From contig NZ_MVBD01000003.1 in assembly GCF_002000055.1 (NCBI RefSeq), forward strand, positions 1 through 64,000: a DNA stretch of 64,000 nucleotides, read 5' to 3'. Each line of letters opens with the position of its first letter. Position 1 is the stretch's first letter. Positions 28,474-36,608 of the stretch are shown piece by piece. The notes beneath the pieces were generated by a model. It was not told the DNA's origin and ran no database searches. It saw only the letters and a list, made by a program, of their open reading frames with translations. A program made the position numbers and the translations under genes. Source of the DNA: Marinicella sediminis. GTDB taxonomy: Bacteria > Pseudomonadota > Gammaproteobacteria > Xanthomonadales > Marinicellaceae.

Positions 28474-28501
28474 TTGACTTGCAAATGGCATGACATACAA
28501 T
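28474..28501 (+). promoter_or_regulatory. Sigma70 promoter of the gamma-glutamyltranspeptidase gene
   Basis: TTGACT (28474-28479), a 16-bp spacer and TACAAT (28496-28501) make a near-consensus promoter. It would start transcription near 28508, which excludes ATG 28490 and supports ATG 28535 as the translation start. Confidence 0.55.
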
Positions 28502-28534
28502 GGTCAATTGCCAGTCATTTTATATCATTCAGTT

Positions 28535-29962
28535 ATGCCACAGTCATCCACCTACGCCATCGCAGCCGGACACCCTCAAACTGTGGCCGCTGCCGAAGAA
28601 ATATTACAGGCTGGAGGTCAGGCTTTTGATGCCATCCTGGCAGCGATGATGATGTCTTTCGTGGCTGAACCGCTTCTGGCTTCGCCAGGTGGTGGTGGTT
28701 TCCTCATGGTTGCCGGCCCTCAGCAACGTCCTCAGTTGCTTGATTTTTTCTCTGACACCCCGTTGCAACAGGTCACAGATGACAACCGGGATGGCCTGGA
28801 TTTTTACCCCATTATGGGCGACTTTGGTACCCGCCGTCAGGAGTTTCACATTGGCCATGCGTCAGCGGCTGTACCCGGTGTGCCAGCGGGTATTTTCAGG
28901 GCCCATGAGAAACTGTGCTCGTTGCCACTGAGTGTGCTGGCCGCTCCGGCCATCCGGGCCGCCAGAACCGGTGTAATGGTTAATCAGCAACAGGCTTTTG
29001 TGGCAATGATACTGAAGCCAATCATTGATGCCACACCTGCCGCTCAACAGGTGTTTGCAGATTTCCAGGCTGGCCGGGAATGGCTTAATTTACAGCTGGC
29101 AGACTTTCTTGACACCCTGTCAAAAGCCGATCATGACTGGTTTTACAAGGGTGAGCTGGCCGAGATTCTGGTACAGCAGCCCAACGGGTTGTTACAGCAG
29201 GAAGATTTTGCTGACTATGGCTGTGCCGTCAGGGATCCGCTTGAGTTGACCCTGGGTGATGACCGCATTCTGACCAATCCGGAACCGAGTACAGGTGGTC
29301 GGCTGATCGCTGAGCAGTTAAAACGACTCAAATCCAGAACGGATGTTGAAGCGGTGCTCGAAGCCATGCAACACGCCGATGACCTCAAGCGAACCCCGTT
29401 GACTGAAGTGTCTCGTGGTACCACCCACATCAGTGTCACAGACGGCGCGGGTAATCTGGCCAGTCTGACCTTGTCAAACGGCGAGGGTAATGGGTTGATG
29501 GTGCCAGGATGCGGCTTTATGATGAATAATTTTCTGGGTGAAGAAGACATCAATGCCAACGGCTTTTTCAATTGGCAGAACAGGCAACGCATGAGCTCCA
29601 TGATGGCACCCACGTTGATATTGGGCAGCGATCAGCAGTATGCACTGGGTACCGGCGGCTCAAACCGCATCAAAACTGCGATGTTCCAGGTCATCAGCCA
29701 TTTGGTCAATGAGCAAAGCCAATTGAAACATGCGGTTGAGGCACCGCGGATGCATTTTGAAAACGGTCACCTCGACATCGAGCCAGGGTTTTCCCCGGCT
29801 GATCTGGTGACCTTACAAAAAGCCGCGCCGATTCATTCCCTGTGGCACAATCACAACCTGTATTTTGGTGGCGTCAACGCAGTGCAATGCGGCACCACCA
29901 CCACTGCGGTTGGTGATTTTCGTCGTCATGGTTGCGGACTGGCCGGTGTTCGGACTTACTGA
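28535..29962 (+). CDS. Gamma-glutamyltranspeptidase-like Ntn hydrolase
   Basis: The protein has about 475 residues of the gamma-glutamyltransferase family, which self-cleaves to expose an N-terminal Thr. The small-subunit start is seen as TTHISVTDGAGNLASLTLSNGEG, and the oxyanion pair as GTGGSNRIKTA. AGHPQTVAAAEEILQAGGQAFDA is the family N-terminus. It is shorter than E. coli Ggt (580) and has no signal peptide, so it may be cytosolic and act on another gamma-glutamyl or amide compound. It overlaps the convergent lipoprotein gene by 7 bases. Confidence 0.85.
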   Translation: MPQSSTYAIAAGHPQTVAAAEEILQAGGQAFDAILAAMMMSFVAEPLLASPGGGGFLMVAGPQQRPQLLDFFSDTPLQQVTDDNRDGLDFYPIMGDFGTRRQEFHIGHASAAVPGVPAGIFRAHEKLCSLPLSVLAAPAIRAARTGVMVNQQQAFVAMILKPIIDATPAAQQVFADFQAGREWLNLQLADFLDTLSKADHDWFYKGELAEILVQQPNGLLQQEDFADYGCAVRDPLELTLGDDRILTNPEPSTGGRLIAEQLKRLKSRTDVEAVLEAMQHADDLKRTPLTEVSRGTTHISVTDGAGNLASLTLSNGEGNGLMVPGCGFMMNNFLGEEDINANGFFNWQNRQRMSSMMAPTLILGSDQQYALGTGGSNRIKTAMFQVISHLVNEQSQLKHAVEAPRMHFENGHLDIEPGFSPADLVTLQKAAPIHSLWHNHNLYFGGVNAVQCGTTTTAVGDFRRHGCGLAGVRTY

Positions 29963-30264
29963 CAATCCTTGAGGGCTTGTTGATAAGCTGTGGTCAACCG
30001 GCTGTTTCCACTCAGGCCCTGTTCAGTGGTTTTCATTTGATTGATTTCCCCCACTCCAAAGGTACCATCACCGGTGAGTTTACCCACCACGCATGCTGCC
30101 TGAGCGTTGGTCATGCCTGCGTTGGCGGCTTTGATTTTTTCCTGGGCAGCCACCTCAAAACGATTGGCTTTGGGGTTGTTCTCTGGTTGATTGTTGTTAT
30201 CTTTGGGCGCTTCAGAACAGGCGGTTAGCAACATCAGGGCTGTCCATATCATCAGATTTTTCAT
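29956..30264 (-). CDS. Small lipoprotein
   Basis: A protein of about 102 residues from ATG 30264 has a lipobox LTAC-S after a short hydrophobic segment, so it is a predicted lipoprotein. The mature part has an Asn/Pro-rich linker, then a helical domain with two Cys (ACVVGKL, DCQ) and QAACVVGKLTGDG. I recognise no family. It is convergent with the preceding gene and overlaps its end. Confidence 0.65.
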   Translation of the reverse strand: MKNLMIWTALMLLTACSEAPKDNNNQPENNPKANRFEVAAQEKIKAANAGMTNAQAACVVGKLTGDGTFGVGEINQMKTTEQGLSGNSRLTTAYQQALKDCQ

Positions 30265-30399
30265 GTGCAGAATTTGGCTCTCAAAAACCAGCATGATAGC
30301 AAAACCGGGTTTGATAATAAATGTAAACATTGTTCTATCAAGGATCGAAAGGTGTGACCTGTGGGTCATGCTGGGTTAAAATTGTTCCATCAGACAACA

Positions 30400-31590
30400 A
30401 TGGCTACCATGGAAAAAAACAACACAGACCCAGAAACCAACGAGCAAACCACGGTCCCAGAGGAAACCAATCAGGTCAACGAAGAAAGCACCGAACAGCT
30501 GGAGGCGCCTGGTGAGTCGTCAGCTCAGGTGGTCCAGGTAAAAAAGCAAAGCGGTGGAGGACTGAGCCTGCTGTTCTCATTGCTGGCACTGGGTGCTACC
30601 GGTTACCTCTATTATCAGCAATGGCAGTCATCGGCGACCCCAAAGGCCTCAAATCTGAGTGGACAGTTACAACCACTGGCAGATGCCAACCAGGTACTGG
30701 CCACTGATCTGACCAATCTGAATGTGGATGTAAAACAGCTCAATGGAGAGTTGACCACCCTCCGCCAGCAAGTCCAGGACCTGGCTGCACAATTGGCACA
30801 ACGTCCGCAACCGGCCACCGTTGGACCGGCAGAATTTGACAACAGTGCCAACATGGCTGCCTTGCAAGCACTGAGCCAACAATTGACTGCGCAACAATCC
30901 CGTATTGAGCAATTACAACAACAGCTTGCTGCACAGCTGAACCAAGCGCCAGCAACCAGCCAGAGCCAACCCTTATCCACAGTAGATCATGGTTTGTTGT
31001 GGGATCAGCAGGCGGCACTGCTGGCACTGGATCAGGTCAGTCTGTGGGTGACCGGCAATCAGCCAGACAAAGCCCGACAGGTGGTGAATGACTTTGTAAC
31101 TCAACCACCCACAGATGCACAGATCGCTGGTCTGATGACTGCGTTGAATCAAACCTTGCAAACAGTCAATGAGCCTGATGTTCAGGGTCTGCGCCAACAA
31201 CTCGCGGCGCTCAAACAAGCCGTTGAGCAACTGCGTTTAGCCAGCAATGAAGCAGTCAGCACTGAGGCCAAATGGTATGAACAGTTGATCAGTGTGAAAA
31301 AAATCGCTGAAGATCAGAGCACAGTGCAATCCAGTTTGCAACTCATGACTCTGAAAGCGAACCTCACACAGTTGCTGAATCAGGCTGAGTGGTCACTGTT
31401 GATGCATGATCAGAGCGGTTGGCAAAACCACTTGTCTGAAGCCAGGCAACTGCTGGAACAAAAGCTGCCTGCAGCGCAACATATACTTGAACAATTGGGG
31501 GATCTGGCGGCTCAACAAGTCAGTGTGATCTGGCCAGATGAACTGAACCTGCCCGCGCTTAAAACCACCATCAAGGGGTTGCAGCCATGA
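30400..31590 (+). CDS. hemX: HemX-like membrane protein
   Basis: The protein has about 397 residues. An acidic, Gln/Thr-rich N-terminus is followed by one membrane helix (LSLLFSLLALGATGYLYYQQW), then a long coiled-coil periplasmic segment and a C-terminal HemX domain (LLWDQQAALLALDQVSLWV; LMTLKANLTQLLNQAEWSLL). HemX is annotated as a uroporphyrinogen III methyltransferase-like protein, but its role is unsettled. ATG 30400 is preferred to the upstream GTG 30361. It overlaps hemY by 4 bases. hemC and hemD, usually just upstream in gammaproteobacteria, are absent here. Confidence 0.85.
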   Translation: MATMEKNNTDPETNEQTTVPEETNQVNEESTEQLEAPGESSAQVVQVKKQSGGGLSLLFSLLALGATGYLYYQQWQSSATPKASNLSGQLQPLADANQVLATDLTNLNVDVKQLNGELTTLRQQVQDLAAQLAQRPQPATVGPAEFDNSANMAALQALSQQLTAQQSRIEQLQQQLAAQLNQAPATSQSQPLSTVDHGLLWDQQAALLALDQVSLWVTGNQPDKARQVVNDFVTQPPTDAQIAGLMTALNQTLQTVNEPDVQGLRQQLAALKQAVEQLRLASNEAVSTEAKWYEQLISVKKIAEDQSTVQSSLQLMTLKANLTQLLNQAEWSLLMHDQSGWQNHLSEARQLLEQKLPAAQHILEQLGDLAAQQVSVIWPDELNLPALKTTIKGLQP

Positions 31591-32768
31591 TCAAAGGCAT
31601 CAAAATCCTGTTGTTATTTGCTTTGTTGTTGCTGGCCGCCTGGCTGACACCACATTTGATCCGAAATCCTGGGTTGATACAGATTGAGCTGCTGGGCTAT
31701 CAGATCCAGATGACGGTGATTGCTGCCAGTCTGTTACTGTTCGCATTGTTTTTGTTGATCTGGTTGGTGATTGGTTTAATCAAAGCCCCGAAAAAAGCCA
31801 TCAATCACCTCACTGCCAACCAAAGCCGCAAGAAATTTGCCCGCGGTTTGTTGGCCCTGAGTGAGGGTAAATGGTCTCAGGCTGAGAAACTGTTGCTGGC
31901 ATCGGCAACGAAAAGCCCCACTCCTGAATTGAGTTATATGGCCGCAGCCAGGGCCGCAGTGGCGCAACAACAATTGCAGCGGGCTGAAGCCCACCTTGAT
32001 GCAGCTGAACAGGTCATTGATAATCCATTGACGGTGGATCTGACACGTTGTGAGATTTGGATCAAGTCAGGTCAGGCTGAGCGGGCCATGCCCCTTCTGC
32101 AAGGAATCCTGAACACTTACCCCAACAACCCGCGAGCGGTGCACCTGTTAACCCAGGCCAGTCAGCAAACGCAAGACTGGAAATTATTGGGTGAGACCTT
32201 GCCCAAGGCCGAAAAACTGCAATTGATATCACATCAGCAGACCAATGAATTGAAAAAGCAAGTGACACTGGAGCGTTTTGCCCAGGTTCAAAGTCCCGAA
32301 GAACTGCAGGAAATCTGGCAGGCCCTGAATAAGAAGCAACAACAACGTTACAACCACACTTATTGTGAGCAGGCGCTGAGGGTAGGGGCATTTCAGGAAC
32401 TCACCGGGCACATCGAAAAAGCCCAGAAATACCAGTTTGATGATCAGCTGGTGGGCTTTTGGTCGGCCTTACCGCACAACCTCAATCACCGCCTCAAAGT
32501 GGCAGAAAAATGGTTGGTTCAGCACCCCAAAAGACCATCAGTCTTGTTATGTAATGCCAAACTACAAATGGCCAAGCAAAACCGTGAAAAAGCCGAAAGC
32601 CTGTTGCTGGAGCTGCTCAAAGTAGCACCCAGCCAGGAAGTACATCAACTACTTGCACTGATCTACCAGGATCAGGATAAATCTGAGCAGGCTCTCAGCC
32701 ACTTTCGTGAAGCAGCCAACCCCAACCAACAGGCGATGGTGGTCATTGAGCAGGATGATCCTTCCTGA
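31587..32768 (+). CDS. hemY: HemY, TPR-type inner-membrane protein
   Basis: The 393-residue protein has two N-terminal membrane helices (about 6-25 and 40-65) and then HemY TPR-like helical repeats in the periplasm or cytosol (ARGLLALSEGKWSQAEKLLL, AALRARVAAQQ-like segments). It is linked by family to heme synthesis and envelope function, with no known catalytic role. Its start overlaps the hemX stop (ATGA). The downstream ABC gene begins 8 bases on, suggesting one transcript. Confidence 0.9.
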   Translation: MIKGIKILLLFALLLLAAWLTPHLIRNPGLIQIELLGYQIQMTVIAASLLLFALFLLIWLVIGLIKAPKKAINHLTANQSRKKFARGLLALSEGKWSQAEKLLLASATKSPTPELSYMAAARAAVAQQQLQRAEAHLDAAEQVIDNPLTVDLTRCEIWIKSGQAERAMPLLQGILNTYPNNPRAVHLLTQASQQTQDWKLLGETLPKAEKLQLISHQQTNELKKQVTLERFAQVQSPEELQEIWQALNKKQQQRYNHTYCEQALRVGAFQELTGHIEKAQKYQFDDQLVGFWSALPHNLNHRLKVAEKWLVQHPKRPSVLLCNAKLQMAKQNREKAESLLLELLKVAPSQEVHQLLALIYQDQDKSEQALSHFREAANPNQQAMVVIEQDDPS

Positions 32769-32775
32769 ATGAGTC

Positions 32776-34566
32776 ATGCGCGGACAACCACCACCTGATC
32801 ACAACCAACCGGAAAACTGGGGTGTCTTAAAAAAACTCATTCCCTATCTGGCTGAATACAAAGGTCGGGTGTTATTCGCGCTCTCGTTTTTATTGGCGGC
32901 CAAGCTGGCCACCACCGGTATGCCGTTTTTGATGAAGGGCATGGTGGATCAGTTGGATGGATCGGCAGATCAGGCCAATCAATGGTTGTTGGCACCGGTG
33001 GCATTGGTGCTGTTGTATGGGGCTTTGCGCTTTGCCAATGTGTTGTTTGGTGAAATTCGTGACACCTTGTTCGGTAAAGTCACCGAGCGGGCCATGCGCC
33101 GCATCGCTCATGAAGTCTTTGTTCATCTGCACCGCCTGGATCTGGGTTACCACCTGAACCGCAAAACCGGTGGTGTGGCCAGGGATATTGAACGTGGGGT
33201 GAGCGGTATCAGTTTTCTGTTGCGCTTTATGGTGTTCAGTATTTTACCGGCATTGATTGAGATCTTGTTGGTGGTCGGTATTCTGTTGTTCCAGTATGGC
33301 TGGTCTTTTGGCCTGACCACATTGGTGGCGATTGTGGTATACATCCTGTTTTCGGTGCGCATCACAGAATGGCGCAAGGCTTTTCTCAGGGCCGCCAACA
33401 CCGCTGATTCAGCCAGCAACAGTCGGGCCATCGACAGCCTGCTGAATTATGAAACGGTCAAATATTACAGCAATGAAGCTTTCGAGGCCGGGCGCTATGA
33501 CGACAACCTCAAGAAGCTGGAACAGGCCAAACGCCAAAACCGTTTGTCATTGTTTGCGCTGAATGGTGGCCAGGCTTTGATCATCAGTTTGGCGATGACG
33601 GCCATGATGCTGTTGGCCGTGCTTGGCGTGTTGGACGGTTCCATGACCGTTGGAGATTTTGTACTGGTTAATGCCTTCATGATGCAATTATTCATTCCAC
33701 TGGGCTCATTGGGTTTTGTCTACCGGGAAATCAAAACTTCAATGATCAATATCGAAAGCATGTTTGACATCCTCGACATTGATCCCAAAATCAAGGATGT
33801 GGCAGCCGCTCAGGAGCTTCAGGTCAAAGCCGGTGCGCTGCGCTTTGAAAATGTGGTGTTTCATTACCGCGAAGACCGGCCGATCATCCGTGGCGTCAGT
33901 TTTTCAGTGGCGGCGGGACAAACCCTGGCCGTTGTGGGTCCCAGTGGTTCAGGTAAATCCACCCTGGTGAAATTATTGTTTCGTTTTTACGATCCGGTTG
34001 CCGGTCGTATCCTGATCGATGAGCAGGACATCGCCCGGGTCTCACAATTGTCGTTGCGACAGTCCATAGGTATCGTGCCGCAGGACACGGTGTTGTTCAA
34101 TGACTCGATTTTCGAAAACATTCGCTATGGCCGGCCTGAAGCCAGCGATGAGGAAGTTCGGGAAGCCATCAGCCTGGCTTATCTGGATGACTTCATTGCC
34201 GAGTTACCCGACGGGGTGAACACCCAGGTCGGTGAACGTGGATTAAAACTGTCCGGCGGTGAAAAACAACGGGTGGCGATCGCCCGGACTTTGTTGAAGC
34301 GACCACCGATCATGGTGTTTGATGAGGCCACTTCGTCACTGGACAGTCAGGCCGAGCAGATGATCCTCCAAGCCATTGATGAGGTCAGCCGGGAGACCAC
34401 CAATGTGGTGATTGCCCACCGTTTGTCGACGGTGGTGCATGCCGATCAAATCCTGGTGCTGGAGCGGGGTCAGGTGGTAGAACAGGGCACCCACCAAAGT
34501 TTGTTGGCGGCAAAAGGTGCCTATGCCAGACTGTGGCAGGCCCAACAACAGGAAAAGGCCGATTAA
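32776..34566 (+). CDS. Atm1-like ABC exporter
   Basis: The 596-residue half-transporter has six membrane helices (about 30-320) and a C-terminal ATPase. Walker A is GPSGSGKST, the Q-loop is IVPQDTVLF, the signature is LSGGEKQR, Walker B is IMVFDEATSSLD, and the H-loop is IAHRLST. NRKTGGVARDIERGVSGISFLLRFMVF is characteristic of the Atm1/HMT1 branch, which exports glutathione- or persulfide-linked compounds and heavy-metal conjugates. It lies 8 bases after hemY. The exported substrate is not known. Confidence 0.9.
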   Translation: MRGQPPPDHNQPENWGVLKKLIPYLAEYKGRVLFALSFLLAAKLATTGMPFLMKGMVDQLDGSADQANQWLLAPVALVLLYGALRFANVLFGEIRDTLFGKVTERAMRRIAHEVFVHLHRLDLGYHLNRKTGGVARDIERGVSGISFLLRFMVFSILPALIEILLVVGILLFQYGWSFGLTTLVAIVVYILFSVRITEWRKAFLRAANTADSASNSRAIDSLLNYETVKYYSNEAFEAGRYDDNLKKLEQAKRQNRLSLFALNGGQALIISLAMTAMMLLAVLGVLDGSMTVGDFVLVNAFMMQLFIPLGSLGFVYREIKTSMINIESMFDILDIDPKIKDVAAAQELQVKAGALRFENVVFHYREDRPIIRGVSFSVAAGQTLAVVGPSGSGKSTLVKLLFRFYDPVAGRILIDEQDIARVSQLSLRQSIGIVPQDTVLFNDSIFENIRYGRPEASDEEVREAISLAYLDDFIAELPDGVNTQVGERGLKLSGGEKQRVAIARTLLKRPPIMVFDEATSSLDSQAEQMILQAIDEVSRETTNVVIAHRLSTVVHADQILVLERGQVVEQGTHQSLLAAKGAYARLWQAQQQEKAD

Positions 34567-34628
34567 CCCAGATTGGTTTGCTCTCGGCCGGATCATTCCT
34601 GAAATTCCTGCTTATGGCAGAATATTCA

Positions 34629-34661
34629 GCTGTCTATTCCTGATATGACAGCCAAGAATAG
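34629..34661. promoter_or_regulatory. Interlaced inverted repeats upstream of XRE gene
   Basis: GCTGTC (34629-34634) pairs with GACAGC (34647-34652), and CTATTC (34634-34639) pairs with GAATAG (34656-34661). The two dyads interlock about 30 bases before the XRE start. This is a plausible operator for autoregulation. Confidence 0.35.
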
Positions 34662-34690
34662 AGGCTCTCAATCAAACCACGGAGCATTAC

Positions 34691-35401
34691 ATGACACTCG
34701 GAGAAAAAATCAAATTACTCAGAACCGCTGAGCAATTGACTCAGCCGGAACTGGCTGCCAGGGCCGGTATTGAACAGTCCTACCTGTCGAAGCTGGAAAA
34801 TGACAAAGGTTCGCCATCTTATGAGGTGATCCATAAAATCGCCCAGGCTTTTGAGGTAACCGGGATGGAGCTGATCAACAGCCTCAGTCAGTCTTACATC
34901 GAACAACAGTTGTCACACATCCCGGAGGTGGCGGCCGAATATGCGTCCATCAAACGCCGTCAGCAAAGCCGACTCAAATGGCGGTTTATGGGCTCGTCGA
35001 TGGTGGTGGTCCTTGGTGTGGGGCTGTTTTTTATGGGCATCTTTGGGGTGTTTTTTGCCAATGCCCAATACATCTATGAATCCGCCGGGGTGATCCGGCC
35101 CGGCGAAACAGTGCACCAGTTTCAGGATCATCCGATCAAAGAAGTCATGGAAACCCGTGAAGAGTTCATCGAACGGGCACGCAACAACCGGGACCGGCTG
35201 AGCACCCAATATCTGACCATCACTGAATATGCTGGCAGAACCTTTATCAGCGAAGTACCCGGTGGCCGCCGATTGTATGATTTTCGCGAAGAAAAACCAC
35301 TGGAGTCATCGCCCAATGACCTGATTGCCAGTCTGGGCATGATGCTGATGGTCGCCGGGATGCTGATGTTTGTCTACAGCTTCCGCTTCCGCAACGCTTG
35401 A
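34691..35401 (+). CDS. Membrane-bound XRE-family regulator
   Basis: The 236-residue protein begins with a Cro/CI helix-turn-helix (about 3-58: LTQPELAARAGIEQSYLSKLEN with recognition helix SYLSKLEN), followed by a basic linker. Two membrane helices are visible (about 100-122 and 215-233). Between them is a periplasmic loop of about 90 residues (YIYESAGVIRPGETV, YLTITEYAGRTF). A DNA-binding domain tethered to the membrane suggests envelope or periplasmic sensing. The ligand and targets are unknown. Confidence 0.8.
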   Translation: MTLGEKIKLLRTAEQLTQPELAARAGIEQSYLSKLENDKGSPSYEVIHKIAQAFEVTGMELINSLSQSYIEQQLSHIPEVAAEYASIKRRQQSRLKWRFMGSSMVVVLGVGLFFMGIFGVFFANAQYIYESAGVIRPGETVHQFQDHPIKEVMETREEFIERARNNRDRLSTQYLTITEYAGRTFISEVPGGRRLYDFREEKPLESSPNDLIASLGMMLMVAGMLMFVYSFRFRNA

Positions 35402-35420
35402 TCGTTTTTACGTTTATACT

Positions 35421-35444
35421 GCAGCCGGTGGGGTGACCGGCTGC
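35421..35444. terminator. Hairpin terminator between convergent genes
   Basis: The 9-bp GC-rich stem GCAGCCGGT/ACCGGCTGC with a 6-nt loop lies between the XRE gene (ends 35401) and the convergent secreted-protein gene (stop at 35454). The U-tract is weak on both strands. Confidence 0.5.
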
Positions 35445-35453
35445 GATTCTGCT

Positions 35454-35933
35454 TCAGTCAAATGAGCCGGCGTAAATCAGGTCATCCAGGTAGTGGATTT
35501 TGAGGCCGCAAATACCGACTTGATCATCGCTTGGCCAGACTGATAAAACTGTGAATTCATCAGTTGAAATATGCCCGTTCCCGGTTTGAACAGGCAATAC
35601 GTTGGTGTGATAACCGGGTGAAACTGTTATTGATTCACTGAGGACGGATTGTGGAAAGTCGACACCCACATGCCTGCTGAAAAAAACATTAACATTGACG
35701 TCACTGCTGGTCAGGTTGGAGGTACTCACTTCGATGGAGAACACAGTGGCATCAGCTGGTAAGGTGAATCCAGCATTTTGTACTTCAAAGTAACAACCAG
35801 CCGACTCACTTACATCTGCTGGAATACCAGACAGGTTTTTGAACAGCGCACCAGGGACATGAAGTGTTGATGCCTCATTTGAACCACTGATCAACAGCAG
35901 CCAATAAGGCAAAATTCTGAAAATCGATTTCAT
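35454..35933 (-). CDS. Secreted protein, family A (paralogue 2)
   Basis: The 159-residue precursor has a signal peptide ending near SNEAS. The mature part appears all-beta with one Cys pair (SAGCYFEV, GICGLKI). The C-terminus DDLIYAGSFD resembles DDLIYRHGFDDP at the end of the FG-GAP protein. Its pattern VPGALFKNLSG-GCYF-FTLPADATVFSIEV-ICGLKIHY parallels the upstream neighbour's ISPAAFYPLHG-GCFL-VSLPPGSVITRVV-ICGVDVFY. The two are diverged tandem copies of an unrecognised family. Confidence 0.7.
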   Translation of the reverse strand: MKSIFRILPYWLLLISGSNEASTLHVPGALFKNLSGIPADVSESAGCYFEVQNAGFTLPADATVFSIEVSTSNLTSSDVNVNVFFSRHVGVDFPQSVLSESITVSPGYHTNVLPVQTGNGHISTDEFTVLSVWPSDDQVGICGLKIHYLDDLIYAGSFD

Positions 35934-35941
35934 GATGCACC

Positions 35942-36475
35942 TCAGGGTGTGGCTGGTTGATAGAAGACATCAACCCCACAGATGTAATTGGCATTCTGGG
36001 TCGGTCCTTGAGGAATGAACAAAAGGTCAAAAAAATCACCTTCCATGACACTGAAATCCGGATCCAGATCAACCTCATAAGGGTAGTATGCCAGAAAGTC
36101 AGTGGTCATGTCCGGATTGATGATGGTTGCCAGGGTATTGAGGTTGCCGGTGCCATCATGTTGGCGGAATTCCATTTTTGGCCTGGGTCCTGAACTGGGG
36201 TTGGTGATGTCGTAAAAATGGCCCACCACACGGGTGATCACCGATCCAGGTGGCAATGAAACACCGGCGTACATGGGGCCATCCGGCTCTCCTCCAAGAC
36301 CCAGTCGGCTTAAAAAACAGCCATTGAAACTACTGATCACTCCACCATGCAGTGGATAAAAAGCGGCCGGCGAGATTTTCAGTACCTGTTCGGTCATGCC
36401 CTGTGGATTGGCCGTTGCCGTGTGGGCTGTCAACATTGACAGGCTGAGGAGAAAAAAGAGGTGTTTGTGCATCAT
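35942..36475 (-). CDS. Secreted protein, family A (paralogue 1)
   Basis: The protein has about 177 residues with a signal peptide ending THTATA. The start at 36475 (or ATG 36472) has GGAAG upstream. One Cys pair (NGCFLS, YICGVD) brackets a beta-rich domain. It lies 8 bases upstream of its paralogue, so the two form a bicistronic unit. It lacks the DDLIY-type C-terminus of its partner. It is expected outside the cytoplasm; the function is unknown. Confidence 0.7.
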   Translation of the reverse strand: MMHKHLFFLLSLSMLTAHTATANPQGMTEQVLKISPAAFYPLHGGVISSFNGCFLSRLGLGGEPDGPMYAGVSLPPGSVITRVVGHFYDITNPSSGPRPKMEFRQHDGTGNLNTLATIINPDMTTDFLAYYPYEVDLDPDFSVMEGDFFDLLFIPQGPTQNANYICGVDVFYQPATP

Positions 36476-36546
36476 AACTTCCTTGTGTTGAGAATCACTC
36501 ATTGTAGCTTAAAGAGGGAATTGTGTCATGTGTCATAAGAACTGAT

Positions 36547-36568
36547 GGCTGCCACAAGTGAGGCAGCC
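36547..36568 (-). other. Stem-loop downstream of thrC
   Basis: The perfect 7-bp repeat GGCTGCC/GGCAGCC with an 8-nt loop lies about 40 bases past the thrC stop. It is a likely terminator stem, but no U-run is visible. Confidence 0.35.
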
Positions 36569-36608
36569 AAAGCATCTCAATCAACAGATCAGCGTGTTCA
36601 GTGTTGCA

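Noticed and set aside
28490-28534. Upstream ATG 28490 for the gamma-glutamyltranspeptidase
   Set aside because: It lies inside a near-consensus promoter whose predicted transcript starts near 28508.
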